From Sphingobacterium cavernae (GTDB lineage Bacteria; Bacteroidota; Bacteroidia; Sphingobacteriales; Sphingobacteriaceae), in assembly GCF_008520265.1 (NCBI RefSeq), contig NZ_VIQM01000012.1, positions 1 to 64,000 on the forward strand: a DNA stretch of 64,000 nt, in the 5' to 3' direction. Shown here one piece after another: positions 17,328 through 26,528 of this stretch (positions are counted from its first letter, which is position 1; every line of letters starts with the position of its first letter). The position numbers were made by a program, and so were the translations under genes. The notes below the pieces were generated by a model, which saw only the letters and a list, made by a program, of their open reading frames with translations, made no database searches and was not told the origin of the DNA.

Positions 17328-18467
17328 ATGAAATATATATCGTTTCTATTATTTTCTTTCCTGACATTTTCGTGCAATCAGGAAAAAACAAATGAACAAT
17401 CAACAGAGCCCAAAGTCGAGTTGGCTGAAAATGAATTAGTGCTTTCCCCCGGCCAGTTGAAGACCATTGGCATCAATATTGGCACGATAGAGAAAAAACA
17501 ATTGGCCGGTCTGTTACAGTTAAATGGCAAGGTAGATGTAAACCCGGATTATAAAGTTTCGATATCCAGTACTCTGGGGGGTCACATCACTTCCATCAAT
17601 GCCCTACCTGGAAAGGCAGTGAAAAAAGGAGAAGTAATCCTGAACTTGGAAGATCAGCAGTTTATCCCGATTCAGCAGGATTACCTGACCACACAAGCCG
17701 CATTATTGAGTGTGCAGCCCAATTATGAACGTCAAAAAGAACTGAACAACAGCAAATCGACCAGTGATAAAGTCATGCAGCAGGCAGAAACGGAATACAA
17801 ATCGCTACTCGCTATCAAAAGAGGACTGGAAGAAAAACTAAGACTGATCAATATCAACCCTTTCAATCTAACTTCAGATAACATCAAAAGAAGCGTCCCT
17901 GTATTGGCTCCATTCAACGGTGTCATAAGCAAAGTGTTCGTTAATAAAGGCAGGTATGTTTCTTCTACCGATGTGTTGGTCGAGCTGATCAATCCACAAG
18001 GTTTTTTACTTAATATTACGGTGTTTGAAAAAGATCTACCTAAAATTGAAACAGGACAAATTATTGATGCATACACCAATGAGAATCCGGATACGAAATT
18101 TCGGGCTAGAATAATCACCAAAGGAACCAGTATCAACGATAACGGTAGCAGTGAGATCATTGCCCAGCTTACGGAAAGTACTCCGGCAAAATTGGTGGAT
18201 GGTCTTTATATCAATGCGAAGGTAGCTCTTGACAATATCGATGCCTATACCGTCCCAAATGATGCAGTGGTGACTTTTGAAGGTAAAAGTTATATATTTG
18301 AATCAAAAGAAAACAATAAATATATACTGCAAGAAGTTGAAGCAGGAGAAAGCAACAATGGTTTTATCGAAGTAAAAAACTATGCGGATTTATTGAACAA
18401 AAAAATCGTATCAAAAGGTGCCTATGATCTTTTGATGGCGTTGAAAAATAAAGCTGAAGAATCATGA
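17328..18467 (+). CDS. RND efflux periplasmic adaptor (CusB/CzcB-like) lipoprotein
   Basis: 379 aa. Lipoprotein signal MKYISFLLFSFLTFSC with Cys16. Adaptor features in order: LSPGQLKTIGINIGTIEKKQ, barrel-sandwich half GGHITSINALPGKAVKKGE, a coiled-coil hairpin (about residues 110-180), second lipoyl half APFNGVISKVFVNKGRYV, beta-barrel VFEKDLPKIETGQ, and a membrane-proximal end. It links the inner-membrane RND pump with the outer-membrane channel for divalent cation export. It resembles the adaptor at 59946-61199 but lacks that protein's His-rich termini. It looks intact although the pump gene upstream is truncated. It overlaps the next gene by 4 nt. Confidence 0.85.
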   Translation: MKYISFLLFSFLTFSCNQEKTNEQSTEPKVELAENELVLSPGQLKTIGINIGTIEKKQLAGLLQLNGKVDVNPDYKVSISSTLGGHITSINALPGKAVKKGEVILNLEDQQFIPIQQDYLTTQAALLSVQPNYERQKELNNSKSTSDKVMQQAETEYKSLLAIKRGLEEKLRLININPFNLTSDNIKRSVPVLAPFNGVISKVFVNKGRYVSSTDVLVELINPQGFLLNITVFEKDLPKIETGQIIDAYTNENPDTKFRARIITKGTSINDNGSSEIIAQLTESTPAKLVDGLYINAKVALDNIDAYTVPNDAVVTFEGKSYIFESKENNKYILQEVEAGESNNGFIEVKNYADLLNKKIVSKGAYDLLMALKNKAEES

Positions 18468-18967
18468 TAGAACAAACCCCAGAACAAAAAGCTATCAAGA
18501 CCACTTATTTTAGTATAGCCGGTAATTTTTTACTGGCTGTACTGAAATGGTTGGCAGGATATTTTGGTAATTCCTATGCATTGATTGCCGACGCGATAGA
18601 ATCTACGGCCGATATTTTTTCTTCCTTCCTCGTATTGTTTGGATTGAAATACGCACAACGCCCTGCAGATAAAAACCGTCCATACGGTCATGGAAGGATT
18701 GAACCTTTGGTCACTTTTGCTGTAGTAGGTTTTTTAATTATTTCAGCTACCATCATTGCTTACGAAAGTATTCAGAATATCCAAACACCTCACGAATTGC
18801 ATAAACCTTGGACATTATTTGTTCTTGCGTGCATCATTATCTGGAAAGAAGCATCGTATAGAATTGTTATCAAGAAAAGCAAAGAGACAGGCATGTACGT
18901 CATCAAAGTAAATTGGAATTGTAACTTAAAAGTGGGGATTTCTTATTTTACCAAAACTGATTACTGA
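18464..18967 (+). pseudogene. 3'-truncated cation diffusion facilitator (CDF) transporter
   Basis: The first 140 residues are a normal CDF start: TTYFSIAGNFLLAVLKWLAG, the metal-site helix SYALIADAIESTADIFSSF (SxxxxxDAxExxxD), and KNRPYGHGRIEPL. Family members are about 300 aa with six helices and a cytoplasmic dimer domain. Here recognisable CDF sequence ends at IVIKKSKETG, where helix 5 should follow, and the frame runs 25 unrelated residues to a stop. Half of the metal site is therefore missing and the protein is very likely inactive. The break at about 18890 marks a recombination or deletion junction. It follows the adaptor with 4 nt overlap, as in intact cation-efflux operons. Confidence 0.8.
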
Positions 18968-19226
18968 CCCAACATATAAATTATTTTTAGTATTATACCA
19001 GATTATTCACTACAAGAATTATTTACAGTAAAAAAAAGCTAAACAATTCTGTAGTGCCTAAATTCTAAATATGATAAACTGATTGATAAAACTAACTCTT
19101 AATTTGAAATATTTTAATACTTAAAGTATCAAATACACTGTCATTTTCATCATCGATTATTAGATTAAATCCTCCGAATACATAATATCTTCATAGTCAT
19201 CTACGAAGGTCGACATATTTAAACTC

Positions 19227-19236
19227 CCCTAGGTAC
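19227..19236 (+). repeat. Possible att remnant matching tRNA-Leu 3' end
   Basis: CCCTAGGTAC is identical to 52084-52093, the end of the acceptor arm of tRNA-Leu plus one base. It lies exactly between accessory and core-like genes. Ten bases could match by chance, so this is only a candidate. Confidence 0.25.
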
Positions 19237-19264
19237 AAAGGCTTATCATATGATAAGCCTTTTT
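19237..19264 (+). terminator. Hairpin terminator
   Basis: Perfect 12-bp stem AAAGGCTTATCA (19237-19248) / TGATAAGCCTTT (19251-19262) with T-rich 3' flank. Being nearly symmetric it may work in both directions. Confidence 0.75.
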
Positions 19265-19414
19265 GCGTTTATAGCTATGCCCATAACCACATTTATACAA
19301 ACATCCTTTGCAACACGTTGAATAAGTTATATTCAATATGTTACTTTTTATTCCGCTAATCCTTCGAACAATTCAGTATCTTTAAATCTATCAACACATC
19401 AATCTATAGATTTT

Positions 19415-20368
19415 ATGAGAAAAACATTTTTATTTAGCATACTCTTTGCTATATCGCTAAATGCATTTAGTCAACAAAACCCAGTATTTCCGGGAAATTA
19501 TGCAGACCCTGAAGCAATTATTTATGATAATACATATTGGATTTTCCCTACCTACTCTGCTCCTTATGATGAACAAGTTAAATTTGACGCATTCTCCTCT
19601 AAGGATATGGTATCTTGGAAAAAACACAGCAACATAATTGATAATATTGAGGTTAAATGGGCAAAACGTGCAATGTGGGCTCCTTCTGTAATAGAAAATA
19701 AAGGCAAATACTATTTTTTCTTCGCAGCAAATGATGTACATCAAGGGCAAATAGGAGGAATTGGTGTAGCTGTAGCCGATAAACCAGAAGGACCTTATAA
19801 AGATTTATTAGGAAAACCATTAATTAGCGATATTATAAACGGAGCTCAGCCAATTGATCAATACGTATTTAAGGATAAAGACGGTACATTTTACATGTAC
19901 TATGGAGGCTGGAAACACTGTAATGTGGTTAAGCTAAGTTCTGATTTCACAAAACTGCTACCCTTTGAAGACGGAAGTTATTATAAAGAAGTCACACCGA
20001 AGGATTACGTAGAGGGACCAACGATGTTTATTAAAGACAATAAATACTATTTCATGTGGTCTGAAGGCGGCTGGACAGGTCCAGATTATAAAGTCGCGTA
20101 CGCTATTGCGGACAACCCTTTAGGGCCCTTTGAAAGAATAAATACTATCCTTGAACAAGATCCTGCCGTCGCTACTGGCGCTGGACACCATTCTATAATT
20201 AAGATTCCAAACGAAGAAAAATATTATATCGTGTATCACAGAAGACCTCTTGGTAAGACAAGTGCTCACGACCGTGTAACCTGTATTGATGAGATGAAAT
20301 TCGATAAAGAAGGTAAAATTTTGCCCGTTAAGATGACATTTACTGGGGTGAAACATCCTTTAAAATAA
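19415..20368 (+). CDS. Secreted glycoside hydrolase family 43 protein
   Basis: 317 aa with signal peptide MRKTFLFSILFAISLNAFSQ. Five-bladed beta-propeller motifs of GH43 follow: NYADPEAIIYDNTYWIF with the base Asp, WAPSVIENKGKYYFFF, QPIDQYVFKDKDGTFYMYYG with the pKa-modulating Asp, and DYVEGPTMFIKDNKYYFMWS with the acid Glu. These are all three catalytic positions of arabinanase or xylosidase-type enzymes. Length fits a single-domain member. It would cut arabinose- or xylose-containing side chains in the periplasm or outside the cell. It is convergent with a Gfo/Idh/MocA pair, a common sugar-processing neighbourhood; substrate cannot be fixed. Confidence 0.88.
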   Translation: MRKTFLFSILFAISLNAFSQQNPVFPGNYADPEAIIYDNTYWIFPTYSAPYDEQVKFDAFSSKDMVSWKKHSNIIDNIEVKWAKRAMWAPSVIENKGKYYFFFAANDVHQGQIGGIGVAVADKPEGPYKDLLGKPLISDIINGAQPIDQYVFKDKDGTFYMYYGGWKHCNVVKLSSDFTKLLPFEDGSYYKEVTPKDYVEGPTMFIKDNKYYFMWSEGGWTGPDYKVAYAIADNPLGPFERINTILEQDPAVATGAGHHSIIKIPNEEKYYIVYHRRPLGKTSAHDRVTCIDEMKFDKEGKILPVKMTFTGVKHPLK

Positions 20369-20376
20369 TTGCAAAA

Positions 20377-20415
20377 ACAAAGCCGTCTCAAATTTATTAA
20401 TCCAGACGGCTTTGT
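20377..20415. terminator. Bidirectional terminator between GH43 and oxidoreductase genes
   Basis: Perfect stem ACAAAGCCGTCT (20377-20388) / AGACGGCTTTGT (20404-20415), flanked by A-rich and T-rich sequence, between two convergent genes. Confidence 0.85.
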
Positions 20416-20432
20416 TTCTATTTGCATTCCGC

Positions 20433-21503
20433 TTATAATCTTACAATCTCTCCTGTTTTTACACTTTCATCACAGGCTAAAGCAATTTTCAGACTATTTA
20501 AAGCATCGTCCATTGATTTGGAAAGATCCCAATCGTTTTTGATTGCATCACAAAAAAAACGCTGCTCACGATTGCATAATTCTTGGTGATCTGGTTCATC
20601 TGCAAGATTAATCCATTCGTCTTCTTTTACAAACTTATTATTTTCATCAATTAAAGCATGATGCACACGAATGGACTCTGTCTTAGTGTGCGCTTCTACA
20701 GAATCCGACTGACCGTCTTTTGAAGCTGCATTCGCAACGATAGAAACAGCACCCTTAGGGCCGATGACATCTTTTACAAAGAAAGCTGTTTGGCTAACCA
20801 TAGGCCCCCAGCCTGCCTCGTACCACCCTACAGAGCCGTCATCAAAACGAATTTGTAACTGTCCATAATTGTAATTATCCGCAGGAATATCATCCGTCAA
20901 TCGTGCGCCAATAGCAGATACAGATACTGGCTTAGCAATGGTCATCTGACACATGACATCTATATAATGAACACCACAATCCACTATTGGGCTTAAGGTT
21001 TTCATTAAGTTACGATGAACATCCCACATATAACCTTGACTTTGTTGATTTAGGTTCATTCGAAATACCAAAGGCGAACCTAACTTTTTCCCCTCTTCTA
21101 TGAATCGCATCCAAGAAGGATGATGTCTTAGGATGTAACCAACTACTAATTTCTTCTTGGCTTTATTGGCTGCATCAATCACACGCTGAGCACCAACAAC
21201 CGTGTCTGCAAGAGGCTTTTCAATAAACACATGGGCACCATTTTCAAATGCTTTAACTGCATAATCTTCATGTGTATCAGGATATGTAGAAATACACACA
21301 GCATCAGGATTTGTCGCTAATAATGCATCTTCGTAATCATCGAAAAGCGCATAATCAACACCCAATTGCTTTTGCAATTCAACATTACTATTTCCGCGAG
21401 ACACTAAGCCTACAATTTCAAATTCTGAAAAGTTATGGTAAGCTTTGGCATGTGAAGCCCCCATATTTCCACAGCCTACAACTAATATTTTAATTTTATT
21501 CAT
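20433..21503 (-). CDS. Gfo/Idh/MocA family NAD(P)-dependent oxidoreductase
   Basis: 356 aa cytosolic protein. Rossmann motif at the very start (ILVVGCGNMGASHAKAY), the family EKPLADT signature at about residues 94-100 with the catalytic-region Lys, and a C-terminal alpha/beta substrate domain with DCGVHYIDVMCQM. Members oxidise or reduce sugar or inositol derivatives. It overlaps the upstream oxidoreductase gene by one base (TAATG), so both are one transcription unit, probably acting on the same sugar. Substrate unknown. Confidence 0.85.
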   Translation of the reverse strand: MNKIKILVVGCGNMGASHAKAYHNFSEFEIVGLVSRGNSNVELQKQLGVDYALFDDYEDALLATNPDAVCISTYPDTHEDYAVKAFENGAHVFIEKPLADTVVGAQRVIDAANKAKKKLVVGYILRHHPSWMRFIEEGKKLGSPLVFRMNLNQQSQGYMWDVHRNLMKTLSPIVDCGVHYIDVMCQMTIAKPVSVSAIGARLTDDIPADNYNYGQLQIRFDDGSVGWYEAGWGPMVSQTAFFVKDVIGPKGAVSIVANAASKDGQSDSVEAHTKTESIRVHHALIDENNKFVKEDEWINLADEPDHQELCNREQRFFCDAIKNDWDLSKSMDDALNSLKIALACDESVKTGEIVRL

Positions 21504-22774
21504 TATACAAATGATTTCATCCCTGGCCTAGCTATTTCAAAAGTATCCTCTGGCATATCCCACGAATAGGCATTTGAATTCGGACTTAAAACCTCTTGTG
21601 AGGATAATATTTGTTCTAATGTTATACGTTTACCGGTGTATGCGGATACTTTCCCCCAAATGGCGAGCAAAGTTGAGTTTACCATATGGTCACCATCATT
21701 GATTGTTTTTCCACTACGTAAAGCTGCTACCAATTCATCATGTTGCGTTTGATACATATTATTCGAAGCACCTGAATATTCATATGGTTTATCACCGTGA
21801 ATTTTGTAAGAACTCATTAAATTTACATCAACATTCCCTTTGGTTCCTAATACTTCAACAGAATTACGGCTGTCAGTTCCACTTTGTTGTCTACCAAAAT
21901 GTATACCTTTTACCCCATCACCATAATCGTACTCTACGGCAAAATGATCGTACCCATTACCTAGCGCATCCCATTTCCATGTTTGTCTACCCCCTGTAGC
22001 GAATACGGATTTAGGCAATCTGTTTTGCATAATCCAGTTCATATAATCTAAACTATGCACAGTCTGTTCAATAATTAAATCCCCGGCATAACGCTGGAAG
22101 TAATACCAATTTTTTAATTGATACTGCATTTCATTATACTGCGCTAATCTCGGTTTAACCGTATTTTCACCACCACATCTAAAAGTTGTGACCGAACGAA
22201 CCTCCCCAATATCTCCTCCTAAAACACGTTTCATGATTTCGCGATTTGGCACGAGGTAGCGAAAGCAAAAACCAGACACTATATTTAAATTCTGTTCTTT
22301 AGCAGCTTTTACACTCTCCATAACTCGCTTTAAGCCTGGAATATCAATAGCTACAGGCTTCTCGCAAAAGATATGTTTACCTTTTGAAACTGCATATTCC
22401 ATGTGGTCAGGTCTGAAGTTTGGCGGACTACACAACAACACAATATCAACATCCGTATCAATCAATTGCTTGTAACTTTCAAAACCCAAGAATTGTCTTT
22501 CTTTAGGCACGTCAACTCTAGCGTTATCCTTTCTTTGTGCAAGCTTTAAAGCTTGATCCAACTGCTCAGAAAAGACATCAGCTAAAGCTGTAACAATTAC
22601 ATCTCGGTCTGCAGTCATTGCTTGCACTAGAGCTCCTACACCTCTTCCTCCACACCCCACTAAGCCGACTTTGATTTTTCGATTCATAGGTATATAATTA
22701 GCCATGGAAGCAAATGGTAAGCTACCAATTACTAGACCACTTGTTTTGATAAAATTTCGTCTAGAGTATTTCAT
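21503..22774 (-). CDS. Gfo/Idh/MocA family oxidoreductase with Tat-type leader
   Basis: 423 aa from ATG 22774; the longer frame to 22792 needs a TTG. The N-terminus MKYSRRNFIKTSGLVIGSLP is a twin-arginine signal, so the folded enzyme with its cofactor would be exported. Rossmann loop VGLVGCGGRGVGAL and EKPVAIDIPG follow, then the C-terminal domain with EQTVHSLDYMNW. Tat-exported members of this family are frequent in Bacteroidetes sugar loci and include glycosidase-like enzymes. It is upstream partner of the shorter, cytosolic oxidoreductase. Confidence 0.85.
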   Translation of the reverse strand: MKYSRRNFIKTSGLVIGSLPFASMANYIPMNRKIKVGLVGCGGRGVGALVQAMTADRDVIVTALADVFSEQLDQALKLAQRKDNARVDVPKERQFLGFESYKQLIDTDVDIVLLCSPPNFRPDHMEYAVSKGKHIFCEKPVAIDIPGLKRVMESVKAAKEQNLNIVSGFCFRYLVPNREIMKRVLGGDIGEVRSVTTFRCGGENTVKPRLAQYNEMQYQLKNWYYFQRYAGDLIIEQTVHSLDYMNWIMQNRLPKSVFATGGRQTWKWDALGNGYDHFAVEYDYGDGVKGIHFGRQQSGTDSRNSVEVLGTKGNVDVNLMSSYKIHGDKPYEYSGASNNMYQTQHDELVAALRSGKTINDGDHMVNSTLLAIWGKVSAYTGKRITLEQILSSQEVLSPNSNAYSWDMPEDTFEIARPGMKSFV

Positions 22775-22889
22775 GCTATAAATATGCAACATTTAAAAAT
22801 TTTTAGAAAGTTGAAAGTCATTAGTTTCCATTTTTATAACTGAAAACATCAAAAATATTACATATTTTCACGCAGCAATGGTATAAACT

Positions 22890-24152
22890 ATGGAAAGCAC
22901 ACAAAATTTAGAACCACTTATTACCAATAACACCGTGATTGTCGGAATCTTAATGGCAATTTTAGGTTTAGTATTTTACACATCAAATATTAACAACAAA
23001 TTTGTAAAAGGATTTTACGATATAATCCCTCCTTTGTTGCTCTGCTACTTTTTACCAGGATTATTAAATTCGTTTAATGTTTTCGATGGTGCTAATTCGC
23101 CACTAACAACGATTGGAAGTCGCTATTTTCTTCCAGCCTGCTTGATTTTATTTATACTCAACTTAGATATTAAAGAAATGTGGGCATTGCGCAAACGCGC
23201 AGGATTGATGTTTATAACAGGTACAATCGGTGTTTTATTGGGCGGACCTCTGGCTGTTTGGTTGACTGCATTAGTAGCTCCTCAGGTTGTGGGTGGTATA
23301 GGCCCAGATGAAGTATGGCGAGGATTGGGGACTTTAGCGGGATCTTGGATCGGAGGCAGCGCGAATCAAGTGGCATTGAAGGAAATTCTTCAGCCCTCAC
23401 CGACACTATTTTCTTCTATTATAGCTGTTGATGTTTTTGTAGCCTACACGTGGATGGCTCTCTTGTTGTATGGCGCTGGCAAAAGCAAAATGATGGACAG
23501 ATTTTTCAAAGCTGATTCGCGAGATGTGGATGAATTGATGGTAAAACTGGAAAAGAAAGCCCAAGAAAATGCTAAAATGCCACAAACGAAAGACATTATT
23601 TTGATGTTGTCCATTGCCTTTGCAGGCACAGGGCTTGCAACTTTTTTAGCTGAACCTGTTGCTGCGTACATAACTGAAAATCATTCGCAATTGGAAACAT
23701 TTTCATTGACAAACACCTTCTTTTGGATTATTCTATTTGCCACAATTATTAGTATAATATTATCCTTTACGCCAGCACGTAAGTTGGAAAACGTTGGTGC
23801 TTCCAAAATGGGTACCGCTCTATTATATATGCTGATTGTAACCATCGGTATGCAGATGGACATTTTAGCCATTCTAGACAATCCAGGACTTTTTATAGTA
23901 GGTATTTTATGGATTTCCTTCCATGCTTTATTACTTATATTAGTAGCTAAGATTTTTAAAATTCCTTTTTTCTATTTTGCCGTCGGAAGTATGGCTAATG
24001 TGGGAGGTGTAGCATCAGCTTCAGTAATGTCAGCTGCATTCCATCCTTCATTGATTTCTGTTGGTGTTATTTTATCTGTATTTAGCTATGCTATTGGAAC
24101 ATACGCTGGCTGGCTAACAGCTATACTTATGCAATTGGCTTCGCCAATTTAG
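22890..24152 (+). CDS. DUF819 family membrane protein
   Basis: 420 aa with about ten hydrophobic segments. Signature stretches of the DUF819/YjcL family are visible: FYDIIPPLLLCYFLPGLLNS, GLGTLAGSWIGGSANQVALK (the GSWIGGSAN re-entrant motif), and SMANVGGVASASVMSAAFHP near the end. The fold is related to sodium-dependent secondary transporters; the substrate is unknown. It is divergent from the Gfo/Idh/MocA pair and separated by about 115 nt that must hold both promoters. Confidence 0.85.
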   Translation: MESTQNLEPLITNNTVIVGILMAILGLVFYTSNINNKFVKGFYDIIPPLLLCYFLPGLLNSFNVFDGANSPLTTIGSRYFLPACLILFILNLDIKEMWALRKRAGLMFITGTIGVLLGGPLAVWLTALVAPQVVGGIGPDEVWRGLGTLAGSWIGGSANQVALKEILQPSPTLFSSIIAVDVFVAYTWMALLLYGAGKSKMMDRFFKADSRDVDELMVKLEKKAQENAKMPQTKDIILMLSIAFAGTGLATFLAEPVAAYITENHSQLETFSLTNTFFWIILFATIISIILSFTPARKLENVGASKMGTALLYMLIVTIGMQMDILAILDNPGLFIVGILWISFHALLLILVAKIFKIPFFYFAVGSMANVGGVASASVMSAAFHPSLISVGVILSVFSYAIGTYAGWLTAILMQLASPI

Positions 24153-24172
24153 AAATATTTAGCATTTAAAAT

Positions 24173-24210
24173 AAGAGCGATAAAATTTACATTTATCGCT
24201 CTTTCTTTTT
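24173..24210 (+). terminator. Rho-independent terminator after DUF819 gene
   Basis: Stem AAGAGCGATAAA (24173-24184) / TTTATCGCTCTT (24192-24203) followed by a T-rich run. Confidence 0.85.
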
Positions 24211-24263
24211 TCATAAATGCCCGTTTAAATAATAATCACTATTTTAGAAGACACTTAATCATT

Positions 24264-24707
24264 ATGGACGAAAATATTTTTTACGAAGGGCAGGTATTAT
24301 GGTCTCAAATAGACGCAAATCGTCATTTAAGGCATTCTGCATACGCTGATTTTTGTGCGCAAGCACGAAGCAATATGCTCACTAAGGCAGGATTATCATT
24401 AGAGGAATTTGCTAAGCAAAAAATTGGTCCTATTTTATTTAGAGAAGAACTAATCTACCAACGTGAAGTGAAACTTGATGAATACATTAAGGTTAGTACC
24501 GAATTAAGTAAATATAACACTTCGAATGGTCGATTTTCTTTTGTACACAAAATCTTAAAATCTAATGGAGAAATAGCTGCTACAGTAAACGTCGATGGTG
24601 CATGGCTCGATTTGGTCGCTAGAAAACTAACCTCACTTCCTGAAAATTGGAAGCCTATAATACAAAACATTCCTAAATCACCTCACTATATAGAAGTAAA
24701 TGAATAA
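24264..24707 (+). CDS. Acyl-CoA thioesterase, 4HBT hotdog fold
   Basis: 147 aa, the standard size of a single hotdog domain. YEGQVLWSQIDANRHLRHSAYADF places an Asp and His in the region of the 4-hydroxybenzoyl-CoA thioesterase active site (D-x-x-x-H-x-x-x-x-Y). The rest follows the family pattern (IGPILFREELIYQREVKLDEYI, then a beta-rich end). It would hydrolyse an acyl-CoA in the cytosol. It overlaps the peptidase gene by 8 nt, but no functional link is evident. Confidence 0.85.
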   Translation: MDENIFYEGQVLWSQIDANRHLRHSAYADFCAQARSNMLTKAGLSLEEFAKQKIGPILFREELIYQREVKLDEYIKVSTELSKYNTSNGRFSFVHKILKSNGEIAATVNVDGAWLDLVARKLTSLPENWKPIIQNIPKSPHYIEVNE

Positions 24708-26367
24708 AATATATCTTCCATCTGCACTTTTGTGTGCATGTTGCCTAATTGCATCTCCATCAAAAGCACAATTGATGCGTGCTAAAGACTTGTACACAAA
24801 AGCTGACTCCCTAAGAGGGCAATTGACACCTTTACGAACTTGTTACGATGTACAATATTACCATTTGGATGTCAAGGTTGATCTTGAAAACAAGTTTATA
24901 TCAGGCTCTAACCTATTTAAATTTAAAGCTGTAAATGATTTTAAAAAATTACAGTTTGACCTTTTTGATAACTTATCTGTTGATAAAATTGAATACAAAG
25001 GCAAAGAGTTGAAGTTTACCCGCGAATTTAACGCTGTTTTTGTGACGTTTCCAGAACACATCAAAAAAGACCAAATAGAATCTTTCAAAGTGTATTATTC
25101 GGGCAATCCTATTCAGGCTACAAGAGCACCTTGGGATGGTGGATTTGACTGGAAAAAAGACAGCAACGGAAAACATTTTGTAGCTACTGCAGTGCAAGGA
25201 CTTGGTGCAAGCGCTTGGTGGCCGAACAAAGATCATCTTTCCGATGAGCCAGATAGTATGTTGATTTCGGTCGCAGTACCCAAAGGTTTGATGAATGTTT
25301 CAAACGGTAGGTTGGTCAGAACTGAAGTATTAGACAATAATTATATAAAATACCATTGGCGGGTAACAAAGCCTATCAATAACTATAACATATCACTAAA
25401 TATTGGTGATTATGTACGTATCCATGATAAGCTGAAAACCGAAGACGGGTTGATGGATGTAGATTATTATGTGCTAAATGAAAATGCAACAGCAGAAAAA
25501 ATCAACCATTTGAAAAAGAATGTAGCTGAGACATTAGAAGCATTAGAATATTGGTTTGGTCCATATCCATTCTTTGAAGACAGTTACAAAATTGTGGAAA
25601 CAGCACATCTGGGCATGGAGCACCAATCTGCTATTGCCTATGGTAATAAATACCAAAATGGTTATTTGGGACGTGATGGATCAAACACGGGCTGGGGCAA
25701 AAAATGGGATTTCATCGTAGTGCATGAGTCGGGACACGAATGGTTTGGAAATAACATAACAGCTAAAGATCTAGCAGATATGTGGATTCACGAAAGCTTC
25801 ACCAACTATTCCGAAGCGTTATTCATTGACTATCATTACGGCAAAGAAGCTGGTCAAGCATATGTCTATGGAAATCGCTCGGGGATAAGAAACGACACAC
25901 CTTTACAAGGTCCTTATCACGTAAATAAAGAAGGTTCGGGGGATATGTATGTCAAAGGCGGCGTACTATGGAATATGGTTCGCACAATAATCAGCGACGA
26001 TGCTAAATGGAGATTTATTCTAAGAAGCTTGAACAGAGATTTCAAGCACAAGCAGGTAGATTATAATGATATTTTGAATTATGTTTCTCAAAATGCAAAT
26101 TATGATTTTAGTAAAGTTTTTGAGCAATATATTCAAAACACTACCATTCCTACACTCGAAGTTAAGTTTCAACCGAACGGCGATGTATTTGCAAGATGGA
26201 AAACAAATGTAAAAAATTTTAAAATGCCAATTCACTTGGGATTGGATAAGACTACTTCGCGTGTAAATTTAACAGATGAATTTTCTAAAATTGATATTAA
26301 AGGTTTGACAAAAGATAATTTAAAAATAGACACACATAACTATTATATCAAAGTTCAATTACAATAA
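24700..26367 (+). CDS. M1 family zinc metallopeptidase (aminopeptidase), secreted
   Basis: 555 aa with signal peptide MNKIYLPSALLCACCLIAS cleaved before KAQ. Zinc site: VVHESGHEWFGNN with His342, Glu343 and His346, and the third ligand Glu about 19 residues later in WIHESFTNYSEALF. The exopeptidase recognition loop GMEHQS (family G-x-M-E-N) is present with His in place of Asn. Length is short for M1, lacking the ERAP-like C-terminal helical domain, as in the leukotriene A4 hydrolase-like Bacteroidetes members. Probably degrades peptides in the periplasm. A hairpin terminator follows at 26441-26463. Confidence 0.88.
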   Translation: MNKIYLPSALLCACCLIASPSKAQLMRAKDLYTKADSLRGQLTPLRTCYDVQYYHLDVKVDLENKFISGSNLFKFKAVNDFKKLQFDLFDNLSVDKIEYKGKELKFTREFNAVFVTFPEHIKKDQIESFKVYYSGNPIQATRAPWDGGFDWKKDSNGKHFVATAVQGLGASAWWPNKDHLSDEPDSMLISVAVPKGLMNVSNGRLVRTEVLDNNYIKYHWRVTKPINNYNISLNIGDYVRIHDKLKTEDGLMDVDYYVLNENATAEKINHLKKNVAETLEALEYWFGPYPFFEDSYKIVETAHLGMEHQSAIAYGNKYQNGYLGRDGSNTGWGKKWDFIVVHESGHEWFGNNITAKDLADMWIHESFTNYSEALFIDYHYGKEAGQAYVYGNRSGIRNDTPLQGPYHVNKEGSGDMYVKGGVLWNMVRTIISDDAKWRFILRSLNRDFKHKQVDYNDILNYVSQNANYDFSKVFEQYIQNTTIPTLEVKFQPNGDVFARWKTNVKNFKMPIHLGLDKTTSRVNLTDEFSKIDIKGLTKDNLKIDTHNYYIKVQLQ

Positions 26368-26440
26368 AAACACTTCAAAAGTCGTTAAATACGCATTGAG
26401 GAATAGAATATCTATTTCAATATAAAAAAGATAACTAATT

Positions 26441-26463
26441 GTAGGATTTTATGGTAATCCTAC
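26441..26463 (+). terminator. Hairpin terminator after M1 peptidase
   Basis: Stem GTAGGATT (26441-26448) / AATCCTAC (26456-26463); a T8 run comes about 15 nt later, so it is a weak form. Confidence 0.55.
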
Positions 26464-26528
26464 TATCATTATCAGTTTTTTTTAATTAATTTTGTTCAAA
26501 TTTTACACAAAGAATCAGGACTTTTTAA

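Larger units (their letters stand above)
18968..19414. other. Island/core junction, about 450 bp without a gene
   Basis: AT-rich. It contains a long hairpin CACTAC-A-AGAATT (19008-19020) / AATTCTGTAGTG (19045-19056), a 10-bp match to the 3' end of tRNA-Leu (CCCTAGGTAC, 19227-19236), a perfect terminator hairpin (19237-19264), and an inverted repeat TTGAATA (19318-19324) / TATTCAA (19330-19336) before the GH43 gene. No ORF of note. Confidence 0.5.

Noticed and set aside
18890-18967. IS end at the CDF truncation point
   Set aside because: The sequence after the break vaguely resembles an IS terminus, but no matching inverted repeat or transposase was found nearby.
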